A DNA stretch of 64,000 bases. Source: JAHDHW01 sp965220465. GTDB taxonomy: Bacteria > Bacteroidota > Bacteroidia > Chitinophagales > Saprospiraceae. The notes beneath the pieces are model-generated. The model had not been told where the DNA came from, did not search any database, and was given only the letters and a program-made list of their open reading frames with translations. Below, one piece after another: positions 36,788 to 45,859 of the stretch (positions are counted from its first letter, which is position 1; each line of letters opens with the position of its first letter). The DNA is taken from the NCBI GenBank assembly GCA_965220465.1, contig CBDCPZ010000025.1, forward strand, positions 310,001 to 374,000, written 5' to 3'. The position numbers and the translations under genes were made by a program.

Positions 36788-38559
36788 TATTTACCTGCTT
36801 TTGTGACGTTGTATAAATATTTTTGCATGTCCCAGGCGGCTGTCGGGCAGCGTTCAGCACAAAGTCCGCAATGCAGACAGACGTCTTCATCTTTTACCAT
36901 CACTCTTTTGGTTGGAAGAATATCTGAAACATAGAGGTCTTGGGATAGTTCCATAGCCGGAGCACTCAGTCGGGTTCGCAAATCTGCTTCGTCCCCGTTC
37001 GCTGTAAACGTAATACAAGAGGTAGGGCAAATATCTACGCATGCATCGCATTCGATACATCTATCTGTATTGAAGACGGTTTGTACATCACAATTCAAAC
37101 AACGCTGTGCTTCTTTAAAACCAACAATCTCATTAAAACCCAATTCAACTTCAACTTTTCGGTTTTTCAATGAGATCGTTTTATTTTCATGAGGGACTTT
37201 ATAGCGGGCATCATCAACTACAGGACTATCATAAATCCATTCATGGATTCCCATTTTCTGACTTACAAGATTTGTCATAGGATCTGGTCGATGAGCAACA
37301 TTTTTACTTTGACAAAACAAATCAATGGATATTGCAGCCTGATGGCCATGTGCGACTGCTGTAATAACATTCTCGGGGCCAAACGCAGCGTCTCCACCAA
37401 AAAAAACATTGGGTAAAGTGGATTGGAAAGTCACTTTGTCTAAAACCGGCACCTCCCATTTTCCAAATTCAATTCCAATATCTTTTTCAATCCATGGAAA
37501 AGCATTGTCCTGACCGATGGCGATCATGACATCATCTGCTTCAATAAACACATCAGGTTCACCGGTTGGAATCAGTTTTCGCCTTCCGTTTTCATCATAC
37601 TCAGCTCTAACTTTGCCAAACATTACACCTTTTAGTTTTCCATTTTCAACGACAAACTCTTTAGGCGGCATATTATTTAAAATAGGAATATCCTCACGCT
37701 GAGCATCTTCAATTTCCCAGGGAGAGGCTTTCATGTCTTTAAAAGGACTTCGTACGACAACCGTTACCTCTTTTCCACCAAGTCGGCGAGAAGTTCGACA
37801 ACAGTCCATTGCAGTATTTCCGCCTCCCAAAACGATAACTTTTTTTCCTACTTTTTTGATGTGTTCAAAAGCAACTCCTGCTAAAAATTCTATACCAATG
37901 TGAATATTCTTTGTTGCTTCCTCACGACCGGGAATATTAAGGTCACGTCCTTTTGGAGCTCCTGTTCCTACAAAAATAGCATCGTAATCCTTTTTAAGAA
38001 TTTCTTTCATGCTGCTGACAAAGGTGTTGAAATGCGTATGAATACCCATGTCAAGGATGTAATCCACTTCTTCCTCCAAAACAGACTCAGGCAATCTAAA
38101 AGCCGGTATTTGAGTGCGCATCATGCCTCCTCCTTTATTCCATTCGTCATATATATGGATTTCGTAACCCAAAGGTGCCAAATCTCTCGCAACCGTTAGC
38201 GAAGCGGGTCCACCTCCAATCAGCGCTATTTTTTTTCCGTTTTTTTCTTTCGGAATGGTGGGCAACAAATGTTTGACTTCTCCTTTGTTATCGGCAGCTA
38301 CTCTTTTCAATCGACAAATTGCCACGGGTTCTTCTTCGATCCTTCCACGTCGGCAGGCAGGCTCACAAGGGCGATCGCAGGTTCGTCCCAAAATACCCGG
38401 AAAAACATTGGACTCCCAATTGATCATATATGCTTCTGTATATCGTTGGGCAGCAATAAGTCTGATGTATTCCGGAACTGGAGTATGAGCCGGGCAGGCA
38501 TACTGACAATCTACTACTTTGTGAAAATATTCCGGGTCTTTTATATTTGTAGGTTTCAA
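36787..38559 (-). CDS. GltD-like FAD/NAD(P)-binding, Fe-S oxidoreductase
   Basis: 590 residues. An N-terminal Cys-rich Fe-S region (CQYACPAHTPVPEYI, GRTCDRPCEPACRRG) is followed by two dinucleotide-binding motifs (GGGPASLTVARDLA for FAD; VLGGGNTAMDCCRTSRRLGG for NAD(P)H). The C-terminus has two [4Fe-4S] ferredoxin motifs (CIECDACVDICP and CLHCGLCAERCP). This is the small-subunit glutamate synthase / NfnB type fold. First in an operon with the oxidoreductase alpha/beta subunits, it probably moves electrons between NAD(P)H and ferredoxin, so the complex could run with NAD(P)+ as final acceptor. This is inferred from context. Confidence 0.88.
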   Translation of the reverse strand: MKPTNIKDPEYFHKVVDCQYACPAHTPVPEYIRLIAAQRYTEAYMINWESNVFPGILGRTCDRPCEPACRRGRIEEEPVAICRLKRVAADNKGEVKHLLPTIPKEKNGKKIALIGGGPASLTVARDLAPLGYEIHIYDEWNKGGGMMRTQIPAFRLPESVLEEEVDYILDMGIHTHFNTFVSSMKEILKKDYDAIFVGTGAPKGRDLNIPGREEATKNIHIGIEFLAGVAFEHIKKVGKKVIVLGGGNTAMDCCRTSRRLGGKEVTVVVRSPFKDMKASPWEIEDAQREDIPILNNMPPKEFVVENGKLKGVMFGKVRAEYDENGRRKLIPTGEPDVFIEADDVMIAIGQDNAFPWIEKDIGIEFGKWEVPVLDKVTFQSTLPNVFFGGDAAFGPENVITAVAHGHQAAISIDLFCQSKNVAHRPDPMTNLVSQKMGIHEWIYDSPVVDDARYKVPHENKTISLKNRKVEVELGFNEIVGFKEAQRCLNCDVQTVFNTDRCIECDACVDICPTSCITFTANGDEADLRTRLSAPAMELSQDLYVSDILPTKRVMVKDEDVCLHCGLCAERCPTAAWDMQKYLYNVTKAGK

Positions 38560-38748
38560 ATTTTTAATTCTGCTGTTGTGTGATAAGTTATCGCAATTTA
38601 ATGCAGAATTTTAGAAAACCAAAAGGATACTTCATTTTTTAATATATTTTACAAATATGATTTGGAACGAGCCGGAGAGAATTACTTTAAAAGTAGAAAG
38701 CTTATTGATTTTTGATGGTAAAAATTTTCTGAAAAATTAAAATCTAAC

Positions 38749-38785
38749 GAAAAAAGCTGCCTCATTTTTTACAATGAAACAGCTT
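38749..38785 (-). terminator. intrinsic terminator after the fasciclin gene
   Basis: On the minus strand AAGCTGTTTCATT and AATGAGGCAGCTT pair with a small internal loop and are followed by a T6 run. Confidence 0.7.
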
Positions 38786-38816
38786 CGATACTGTGTTTAT
38801 TTGAAAGAGCGAGTAT

Positions 38817-39761
38817 CTATAGATTTGTAGGAATAATCACTTTGTCAATAACATGAATTACTCCATTCGTTGCTTGGACATCAGTCAATACTACATTTGA
38901 CGTATTTCCACTTGCATCCGTAATTGTGACTTCGCTACCAATATTTATCATGAATTTTTCAGTATTCACGGTGGTGACTTCCATACCGTCTGTTAAAACT
39001 GTTGATCTTACATTTCCTGCTGCTACGTGATAAGTAAGTACTTTTGCTAATTGGTCTTCATCCAATGTTGCAACGACATCTGATATATCCTCAAAAGCAC
39101 TATTTACAGGTGCAAAAACCGTGAAGGGTCCATCTCCTTGCAAAACTGAAACTAAATCTCCGGAAGCAGCGCCTAGAGCACCAACCAATTCTGTGAAAGC
39201 ATTATTTGCAACAGCATGGCCAACCACATCCAAAGGCATAATGACTGCATCAACAATGTGAATCACTCCATTTGTAGCCTCCACGTCAGCTGTAGTTACA
39301 TTTATACTTCCGTTGATGGAAACTCCAGTATTTGACTTTTCAACAAGCATTGAAAGTTGATTATCATCCGGACCAGTTGTAGCTGCTGTTGTAACATACG
39401 TTTGTCCTTCCGCAATATCTTTTGAAGCAACTTCTGCTCCCAAGACATGATACAGCAAAATCTCTGTCAAAGCTTCATCGGAAATAGTATTAAGATCTAC
39501 TCCTAAAGCAGTAAATGCGTCGTTTGTAGGTGCAAATACAGTAAAAGGTCCGTTACCTTCCAATACAGAAACTAAATTGACTCTTTGCAATGCACTGACC
39601 AAAGTACTGAACTGAGCATCTCCAACAGCAATTTCTACAATGTTCATTGGTTCAGGGGTTGGTTCTGGTGTAGGGGTATCGTCGTCTTTATTACATGAAA
39701 CTAATATAAGCGGTAAACTAAGTAGGGCGATCCAGGCGAAATTAAAAATTGATTTTTTCAT
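38817..39761 (-). CDS. lipoprotein with two fasciclin (FAS1) domains
   Basis: 314 residues. Lipoprotein signal (SLPLILVSC) and an acidic, Pro/Thr-rich linker (NKDDDTPTPEPTPEP), then two FAS1 repeats (about 45-175 and 180-312). Each has the H1 and H2 signatures GPFTVFAPTNDAFTAL and ATNGVIHIVDAVIMP (repeat 2: GPFTVFAPVNSAFEDI, ATNGVIHVIDKVIIP). FAS1 domains are adhesion modules; this one should sit on the outside of the outer membrane or in the periplasm. Single gene with its own terminator. Confidence 0.92.
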   Translation of the reverse strand: MKKSIFNFAWIALLSLPLILVSCNKDDDTPTPEPTPEPMNIVEIAVGDAQFSTLVSALQRVNLVSVLEGNGPFTVFAPTNDAFTALGVDLNTISDEALTEILLYHVLGAEVASKDIAEGQTYVTTAATTGPDDNQLSMLVEKSNTGVSINGSINVTTADVEATNGVIHIVDAVIMPLDVVGHAVANNAFTELVGALGAASGDLVSVLQGDGPFTVFAPVNSAFEDISDVVATLDEDQLAKVLTYHVAAGNVRSTVLTDGMEVTTVNTEKFMINIGSEVTITDASGNTSNVVLTDVQATNGVIHVIDKVIIPTNL

Positions 39762-39963
39762 TGAGTAAATTATTTAAATAGTTTTTGAATACGAATTACT
39801 CAGAGGAAACATCACTTTGTGTATTTTGTTTAATTTATTTTAAAAATAATTAAACAAAAATAACTTACCTGTAAAAACTTATCTGTGCTTGTTGCACTGG
39901 AATACAATAAATACGGGGACTTTTATGGAGATTTAAAGAGGATATCTTTTTTATAAAAATGGA

Positions 39964-40653
39964 TTATTTGGCTAAAAAATTCATAATCCAATCGCTAACC
40001 AAGCTTTTATCAGGTGAATTTTCAAGGCTCTCAATTGCTTTTTGAACCTTTTCTTTTCCGATCCGATCGGCCCTACTAAGCATAAAAGCTTTTTCATAAT
40101 CATTTGAAAATTCGGGGTGCGCCTGAATACCCAACATGCTGTTTTCTACTTTGAACATTCCGACCGAACAATCATCAGCCTGAGCCAATATTTTGCTATT
40201 TGCAGGCATTCTAACAATCTGGTCCTGGCACATCATCAACAAATTAAATTTTTTCTGAAAAGGATCCATCCAACTTTCTTCTGTAAGAATTTCAAAAGGG
40301 TGGATACCTACATTCCATCCTTTTTCATATTTCAAAACTTTTCCTCCTAAAGCTTCAGCAATCATCTGATGTCCAAAACAAACGCCAACAAACTTTTTTT
40401 GATTTTTAAAAAGCTGAAAAACAAATTCCTTTAATTGCAAAACCCAGTCAATTTCATCATAAACTGAAAAACCTGATCCCGTAGACATATATGCTTCGCA
40501 ATCATCTATTGATTCAGGAAATTCACCATTAAATGCATCGTAGATTCGAAATTCAATAGCTGGCAATAAAGCAGCAAACATCTCCGGATAGGTTCCTGAA
40601 ATATCTACAAATTTTTCTGCAACGTGATCGCATTCTAAAAGGCCAATTTTCAT
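39964..40653 (-). CDS. class I glutamine amidotransferase (GMP-synthase-like)
   Basis: 229 residues. The nucleophilic elbow VGVCFGHQMIAEALGG (Cys about 95) and the HxE pair in QAHPEFS are intact. The family hydrolyses glutamine or gamma-glutamyl compounds; stand-alone members annotated as GMP-synthase-like are often gamma-glutamyl hydrolases. That is interesting given the glutamine-synthetase-like enzyme 16 kb away, but no link is shown. It follows the DUF1059 gene by 69 nt and may share its transcript. Confidence 0.88.
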   Translation of the reverse strand: MKIGLLECDHVAEKFVDISGTYPEMFAALLPAIEFRIYDAFNGEFPESIDDCEAYMSTGSGFSVYDEIDWVLQLKEFVFQLFKNQKKFVGVCFGHQMIAEALGGKVLKYEKGWNVGIHPFEILTEESWMDPFQKKFNLLMMCQDQIVRMPANSKILAQADDCSVGMFKVENSMLGIQAHPEFSNDYEKAFMLSRADRIGKEKVQKAIESLENSPDKSLVSDWIMNFLAK

Positions 40654-40722
40654 TTTATAACCTGCAATTTATGGTGGATAGATCATTTGATTTCAGAATA
40701 ATAGCGTTTTTAGAATTGCTTA

Positions 40723-40959
40723 TTAATCTTTGCCAAGCGCATTAAATTCTTTTCTTCTAGCTTCAAACCATTCGTTCATGGCAGCAGGAGACTTCATCAA
40801 TTCTTGCATTTCATTCATTGCCTTAAGGTGTGGTTCATCACCCTTTTGAAACATCTCCATTCCATGCTTTTTGCTCATTTCAGCAATTTCTTCAAAAGTA
40901 TTTGCCTGGAACTCTTTATCACATGCTCCGCCTAGTTGTTTACAAGTCATTTTTTTCAT
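40723..40959 (-). CDS. DUF1059 small protein
   Basis: 78 residues. The opening MTCKQLGGACDKEFQANTFEE followed by HGMEMF and GDEPHLKAM is the DUF1059 pattern (two Cys plus a His-containing helix), here with a longer C-terminal helix that reaches WFEARRKEF. It is cytoplasmic; the function is unknown, although the Cys/His set could bind a metal. It lies 11 nt downstream of the MDR-family reductase gene. Confidence 0.82.
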   Translation of the reverse strand: MKKMTCKQLGGACDKEFQANTFEEIAEMSKKHGMEMFQKGDEPHLKAMNEMQELMKSPAAMNEWFEARRKEFNALGKD

Positions 40960-40970
40960 TATTTCAATTT

Positions 40971-41930
40971 TTAGACATTTATTATAACATTCCCTGTTTT
41001 TTGTCCAGTCAACACATATTCATAAGCTTTGGATATTTCATTTAATGAATATTCTCGATCTATCACAGGTTTGAATTTTTCCTTTTCCAAAAGATTCTTA
41101 ATATAAGGCAAAGTTATTTGAATACTGTAAGGTATTGGAAAAACTACTTTCTTGTTTCCTGCAATAGAAGTTGAGATTGCAAAAAATACATTCTGAGCAT
41201 AAGGCCCTAATTCTGAAGATATGTAAACACCACCATTCTTTAATAAGGGCTTACATTTTCCAAATGTACTTTTACCTACCGCGTCAAAAATAAAATCATA
41301 TTTTTCATTTTCAGCTGTAAAATCCTCTTTAGTATAATCGTATATTTTGTCAGCGCCTAAAGATTTAACCAATTCGATATTTTTTGTATTGCAAGTGGCT
41401 GTTATTTGCACATCAAATTGCTTTACAAACTGTAAAAGCGCAGAACCAATCGCCCCCGTTGCTCCATTGATCAGTATTTTTTGCCCGGATTGGATCTTTA
41501 CTTTGTGAATAAAAGTATAGGCATAATGTGCCCCTTCTACACTTGCAGCAGCTTGCTTAAAATTTATATTTTCAGGTATTTTTGCCAGATTTCCTTTTTC
41601 AGGAAGTGCAATATATTCCGCTTGCGAGTTTAAACCAATATCGTTAAAACCAAATACCCGATCATTTAAACTATAAGACTTGACGTTTTTCCCAATTCCG
41701 ACAATTTCACCAGCGAAGTCTGTCCCTAATATTATCTTTCTCGGCTTGAAAAAACCTAAGACAAATCTCATTATAAATGGTTTGGCAGTAAGGTTTGCAC
41801 AATCCGTTCGATTGACCGTAGTTGCAAAAACCCTGATTAATACTTCATTGTCTTTTGGGACCGGTTTTTCAATATCTTCAATTTTAATCTTATCAGGTGA
41901 ACCATAGTTTCGGCGTATGGCAGATTTCAT
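40971..41930 (-). CDS. MDR-family NAD(P)-dependent alcohol dehydrogenase / quinone reductase
   Basis: 319 residues. GroES-like N-terminal half (VPKDNEVLIRVFATTVNRTD; GTDFAGEIVGIG) and a Rossmann half with INGATGAIGSALLQF. The catalytic-zinc Cys/His ligands and the structural four-Cys lobe of classic alcohol dehydrogenases are absent, so a zinc-free quinone or enone reductase using NADPH is most likely. First of a probable three-gene unit with DUF1059 and the amidotransferase. Confidence 0.88.
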   Translation of the reverse strand: MKSAIRRNYGSPDKIKIEDIEKPVPKDNEVLIRVFATTVNRTDCANLTAKPFIMRFVLGFFKPRKIILGTDFAGEIVGIGKNVKSYSLNDRVFGFNDIGLNSQAEYIALPEKGNLAKIPENINFKQAAASVEGAHYAYTFIHKVKIQSGQKILINGATGAIGSALLQFVKQFDVQITATCNTKNIELVKSLGADKIYDYTKEDFTAENEKYDFIFDAVGKSTFGKCKPLLKNGGVYISSELGPYAQNVFFAISTSIAGNKKVVFPIPYSIQITLPYIKNLLEKEKFKPVIDREYSLNEISKAYEYVLTGQKTGNVIINV

Positions 41931-41986
41931 TTATTGCAGATTTATTTCAACTAATTCTTTAATGCAGACTACGATTGACCATACGC

Positions 41987-42080
41987 TGTGCCAGCAAATT
42001 CATCGAGAGCGTTGGCTTGCATCGAATTTGCTGCGGGCCAGGAACGCTGGTATGGACGAATAGCCATTGTCGGGCGATTA
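41987..42080 (-). repeat. palindromic element A after the Roc-COR gene
   Basis: A fold-back element: CAGCAAATTC (41992-42001) pairs exactly with GAATTTGCTG (42024-42033), and GTGCCAGC (41988) with GCTGGTAT (42046). It ends with CGAATAGCCATTGT (42057-42070). A diverged copy lies at 50791-50866. It begins 41 nt past the Roc-COR stop codon. Confidence 0.6.
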
Positions 42081-42120
42081 TTCCTTTACAAATTTAGTCG
42101 ATTATTTCTAATGTATTCCG

Positions 42121-44847
42121 TTAATCAGGCTGATCCATCCTTTTATTTCGAGCAAATGACTGGATTTCATCAGGTTCATACACTCCTTCTAAAAGTTGTT
42201 GCAGTGGTACAAACTCTTCCTGAACAATGCAATAGGCACGTCCCTTTTTTAATGTCATCAAATCGGTAAGTTCATAGGTATGAGGAGTATCACTGTCTTT
42301 GCACTCGGTACAATTACATGGAATAATTTGCTCTGAAGAAATATTGTTAAACCATCTTTTGTGCAGAGATTCTATTTCCTGGCGCACTCGTTGTAGCGCG
42401 TATTTGCGATTACGAAAAGGAGGATTGTCTTCTAAGACTTCTATGACTATTTGTCGTAAACCCGTTTTGGTTTCGCCATCTTCTTCTCGCATCAATACCC
42501 GACAAATCGAACCATCAAATTCCATTCTTAAAATCGCGCCTTTTTTCCAGACAATTTCCTGTTTTTCTAAAACCTCAAGGTGATCACTCAATCGAACAAT
42601 CAACCGAGACATTAAGCCTTTGGGCATAATTGGATATTGGTAGCGAAACTGCAAAGCGACACTTTGGCTTTTATTCCATATAAAGCGAGACGGACGATCC
42701 TTGGGCAGCAATTGTGCTGCTACATATTTACCGCTTTCGGATTTATAACAGATATCAAAATTATTCTTGGACATTAATTGGATTAGCTTTTGAGCATCGA
42801 TCCTGGTATATTTTTTTTCTTTTTCGCCGATTTGGTATTGGTTAGCACAGAGGATTTTGATCATATCTCTTGCTGAAAATTTCCCATTCAGCTTTTCTTT
42901 AATCCGTTCATTTTTAAGTACGGTATATACACCTTCCACTACCCACTCCGGGCTTAGGACAATTAAATCCATCAAATTATCTTCCTCACTTTGAAAATGA
43001 AGCAACGAACCCAATTGATGTAAATACTCCGTCATTAAAAATTGGTCCGCCTCTTCCTTCACTTTAAATGGTTTACATAAATTATCCAAACGGCCTGCAT
43101 CAATATAAGGCTTTTCCAGGGCGGCTTTCCGAAGTGATTCCCGAATCGGATTCCACTGTTTGGGCAGTTCGTTTTTCACAATGGGCAAGTTGACCAGGCG
43201 TTGTTCAATAGCTTCCTTCAGGCTTTCCCAACGTTTATCATTAACTGCTAAATCCACTTCTATAAATTGATAATCAAAATCGTCGGCATAGATTTTTAAG
43301 AGGTCCTGATATTGTGGCATCCCGGTACTGCCTTTCTTTTTATTCAGGACAATGATCAAAGACACTTTATCCCCTGATTTATCTTTGCCCAATAAACTAA
43401 TGATCTTAAACCAATAGGCCAGATTGGGCGCTTCCCCTCTGGCTGCCATCATTAATACATAGACCGCATTCGGGGTGAGAAAAAACTGATGCGTCATATA
43501 TTGCAATTCCTGGCCTCCAAAGTCCCATAGATTGGCTAAAAATCCTTCTTTGATTGCTAAACCTTCGTGGATATTGATGCCCTGCGTTTCTTCGGTTGGC
43601 GTTTGGTTTAAATCGAATATAGGGTTAATTAATTTATTAAATAGCGTCGTTTTCCCGGTGCCGCCTTCCCCTACAATAATCAGTTTAGCTTCATTGATAG
43701 TTTGGGTACCGCCCTGATCTTCAATTTGTTTCCAATAATTAAGGATGGCTTTATTGCCTTGCTTGACAATCTCTACGGGGGGATTGGTAAGAGGGCAATC
43801 TTTCACATTTATTCCATCTCCGTATATTTTCCATTTAACGGGAATTCCTTTTTCAATTAGTTTTTTCAAATGGCCTAAATCGCTTACTTGGGTTTCGGAA
43901 ACATTAAGTTCTCGCAAATTTTCTAAACCTTTCAAAGGACTTAGATCGCTTATTTGAGAACTGAAAACATCAAGCTTTTGCAAACTTTCTAAACCTTTCA
44001 AAGGACTTAAATCGCTTACTTGAGTTCCTTGAAAATAAAGCTGTTGCAAATTTTCTAAATTTTTCAAAGGGCTTAAATCACTTACTTGGGTGTTGAAAGC
44101 AACAAGCCGTTGCAAATTTTCCAAATTTTTCAAAGGGCTTAAATCACCTACTTGGGTGTCTTGAAAATAAAGTTGTTGCAAATTTTCTAGATCTTTCAAC
44201 GGACTTAAATCGCTTACTTGGGTATCAGAAACATAAAGCTGTTGCAAATTTTGTAAATCTTTCAACGGACTTAAATCGCTTACTTGGGTTTTGGAAACAT
44301 TAAGTTCCTGCAAATTTTGTAAATTTTTCAATGGACTTATATCGCTTACTTGAGTTTGGGAAATCTGAAGCGCTTGCAAACTTTGTAAATTTTTCAAGGG
44401 CCTTAAATCGCTTACTTGGGTTTCGGAAACTGTAAGTACTTTTAAATTTTCTAAATTTCCTAAAGGTCTTAAATTGCTTACTTGTGTATTGGAAACCTCA
44501 AGCTGCTGCAAATTTTCTAAATTTTCCAAAGGACCTAAATCCTTTAAACCCCAATTATTACCATAATTACCATTAGCCAAAAGAGTTTTTAAGTGCTTGA
44601 TTTGCTGAATTTTGGAAGGAAAATATTTAATATTATTTCCCTCCCCCTTATTTAGACTTTTAAACCTCATTTCTCCCTTGGTTTCAAAATTATTGAGCCA
44701 ACCCTCATCACTCAAATACAACTCCTCCAACCATACCAATTCAAAAAGCTCATCAGGCAATTCGGTTAATCCACATTTTCCTAAATCCAATTTTTTAGCT
44801 TTGGTTTTTTTTGCTTGACGAATCAATTTTAGAGCGAGTTCTGACAT
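42121..44847 (-). CDS. LRR-Roc-COR (Roco-family) GTPase
   Basis: 908 residues, no signal peptide. Residues about 20-105 are irregular leucine-rich repeats; 106-325 are ten near-identical 22-residue LRRs of the form PLKNLQNLQELNVSKTQVSDLS. After the usual PPVEIVKQGNKAILNYW linker comes a Roc GTPase: P-loop GEGGTGKT (393-400), switch WDFGGQE (441-447) and an NKKKG G4-like motif in place of NKxD. The COR region follows (about 560-800). The C-terminus holds a short Cys-rich patch (CNCTEC). Roco proteins are dimer-regulated GTPases with LRR ligand-binding. Last gene of the three-gene module; a CCAATAA array precedes its ATG by 3 nt. Confidence 0.93.
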   Translation of the reverse strand: MSELALKLIRQAKKTKAKKLDLGKCGLTELPDELFELVWLEELYLSDEGWLNNFETKGEMRFKSLNKGEGNNIKYFPSKIQQIKHLKTLLANGNYGNNWGLKDLGPLENLENLQQLEVSNTQVSNLRPLGNLENLKVLTVSETQVSDLRPLKNLQSLQALQISQTQVSDISPLKNLQNLQELNVSKTQVSDLSPLKDLQNLQQLYVSDTQVSDLSPLKDLENLQQLYFQDTQVGDLSPLKNLENLQRLVAFNTQVSDLSPLKNLENLQQLYFQGTQVSDLSPLKGLESLQKLDVFSSQISDLSPLKGLENLRELNVSETQVSDLGHLKKLIEKGIPVKWKIYGDGINVKDCPLTNPPVEIVKQGNKAILNYWKQIEDQGGTQTINEAKLIIVGEGGTGKTTLFNKLINPIFDLNQTPTEETQGINIHEGLAIKEGFLANLWDFGGQELQYMTHQFFLTPNAVYVLMMAARGEAPNLAYWFKIISLLGKDKSGDKVSLIIVLNKKKGSTGMPQYQDLLKIYADDFDYQFIEVDLAVNDKRWESLKEAIEQRLVNLPIVKNELPKQWNPIRESLRKAALEKPYIDAGRLDNLCKPFKVKEEADQFLMTEYLHQLGSLLHFQSEEDNLMDLIVLSPEWVVEGVYTVLKNERIKEKLNGKFSARDMIKILCANQYQIGEKEKKYTRIDAQKLIQLMSKNNFDICYKSESGKYVAAQLLPKDRPSRFIWNKSQSVALQFRYQYPIMPKGLMSRLIVRLSDHLEVLEKQEIVWKKGAILRMEFDGSICRVLMREEDGETKTGLRQIVIEVLEDNPPFRNRKYALQRVRQEIESLHKRWFNNISSEQIIPCNCTECKDSDTPHTYELTDLMTLKKGRAYCIVQEEFVPLQQLLEGVYEPDEIQSFARNKRMDQPD
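43873..44532 (-). repeat. ten 66-bp repeats coding the LRR units
   Basis: In-frame DNA repeats of 66 bp within the Roc-COR gene, each coding one 22-residue LRR. Several adjacent units are nearly identical at base level (for example at the cttacttgggt / aaattttctaaa cores), so unit number could change by recombination without frameshift. Confidence 0.85.
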
Positions 44848-44848
44848 G

Positions 44849-44899
44849 GGTTATTGGTTATTGGTTATTGGTTATTGGTTATTGGTTATTGGTTATTGG
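44849..44899 (-). repeat. seven exact CCAATAA heptamers before the Roc-COR start codon
   Basis: On the plus strand TTATTGG is repeated seven times without a mismatch (44851-44899). On the gene strand this gives CCAATAA x7 ending 3 nt before the ATG, where a ribosome-binding region should be. Confidence 0.95.
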
Positions 44900-44926
44900 T
44901 TTATTAGAAAAATGCCATTTTTGCAT

Positions 44927-45814
44927 TTAGGCTAACATCGCATCATAAATAGATTTGGCAATTATTTTATCATCTAAATAACCGGCAATGCCATGACGAT
45001 TATCTGTGTGATTTTTTACATGTGTACTATTCACTATATCAAATCCATTATCAAAATGCTTTTTATCTAAAGGATGTAAGGCAACAAAATCTCTTTCATC
45101 ATACACGTTATACCAACGGTCGGTGGCATCTCCTTTAATACATTTGGGCATGACTAAAGAAGGTTCTAAATGTTTGGCTAAGGAAGTCATCCCCAAAGGC
45201 GAGCCAATGGTAATGTATTTTTTAACATGATACTGAGGATTATTTTTAAGCACTAAATAGGTTACAATAGAACCCAAAGAATGGCCTACGACTACACAAG
45301 GCGTTGCATCAAAAGCATTTTCCACAATGTTGTTGATTGCTTCCTTGATATGGTTTTGGGTCAAATACACAAATACATCTCTGGTTGCCATTTTTACAGG
45401 GTAGTCGCCAAAAATGTTTTTTCTATCCAGGAATCCCAATAGATTTTGTACCGCCCCCCAATTAAGAACTCCTCGATCTCTTTCGTCCATATTTTGTACA
45501 TCCATACGCTCCTCACGAGTCGTGGCAATTGCCTGAGCAATTTCTTTTAAATATTCCTTTGTGAATTCCAATTCTTTGGCTTCATTGATGCCATCTGAGC
45601 CGCTACGGGTTGCCTCTCCCTTTTTCGGTTGAATCAATTTTTGCATAAGGTCAATAAGCGTATCTGCATAATAGGGAATGTGGATGTTCTCCTCAGGAGG
45701 TAGCGAAAGGTTGGATTTTGCTAATCCCTTTTCCCATGCAGTGAGCCAATTGGCTCGAAGTTGCCGAGGGGCTTGGTCTTGTTGGTCTCTGCCATGAACA
45801 AATATTACTTTCAT
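44927..45814 (-). CDS. alpha/beta-hydrolase fold effector-like protein
   Basis: 295 residues. N-terminal VIFVHGRDQQDQAP strand-loop, nucleophile elbow VVGHSLGS (Ser179), a strand ITIGSPLG, candidate acid Asp242 in YDERDFVAL and candidate His274 in DNRHGIAGYL. The middle (about 60-125) is a charged helical insert (EERMDVQNMDERDRG). Related proteins are found beside CHAT proteases and STAND-type ATPases in bacterial conflict loci; enzymatically it should be an esterase or lipase. It lies 45 nt after the CHAT gene and 79 nt before the Roc-COR gene, all in the same direction. Confidence 0.8.
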   Translation of the reverse strand: MKVIFVHGRDQQDQAPRQLRANWLTAWEKGLAKSNLSLPPEENIHIPYYADTLIDLMQKLIQPKKGEATRSGSDGINEAKELEFTKEYLKEIAQAIATTREERMDVQNMDERDRGVLNWGAVQNLLGFLDRKNIFGDYPVKMATRDVFVYLTQNHIKEAINNIVENAFDATPCVVVGHSLGSIVTYLVLKNNPQYHVKKYITIGSPLGMTSLAKHLEPSLVMPKCIKGDATDRWYNVYDERDFVALHPLDKKHFDNGFDIVNSTHVKNHTDNRHGIAGYLDDKIIAKSIYDAMLA

Positions 45815-45859
45815 TTGGGGTTGTTTTTAAAACTGCTATGAATGTTTTGTCACACTACC

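Noticed and set aside
43873..44532. 66-bp direct repeats as a CRISPR array or mobile repeat
   Set aside because: They are in frame and code LRR units of one protein, with no unique spacers.
42121..44847. The LRR protein as a STAND/NACHT ATPase
   Set aside because: The WDFGGQE switch, the PPVEIVKQGNKAI linker and the COR-like region identify it as Roc-COR rather than NACHT or NB-ARC.
44849..44899. Heptamer array as a replication iteron or CRISPR
   Set aside because: The units are head-to-tail without spacers, and there is no Rep or Cas gene nearby.
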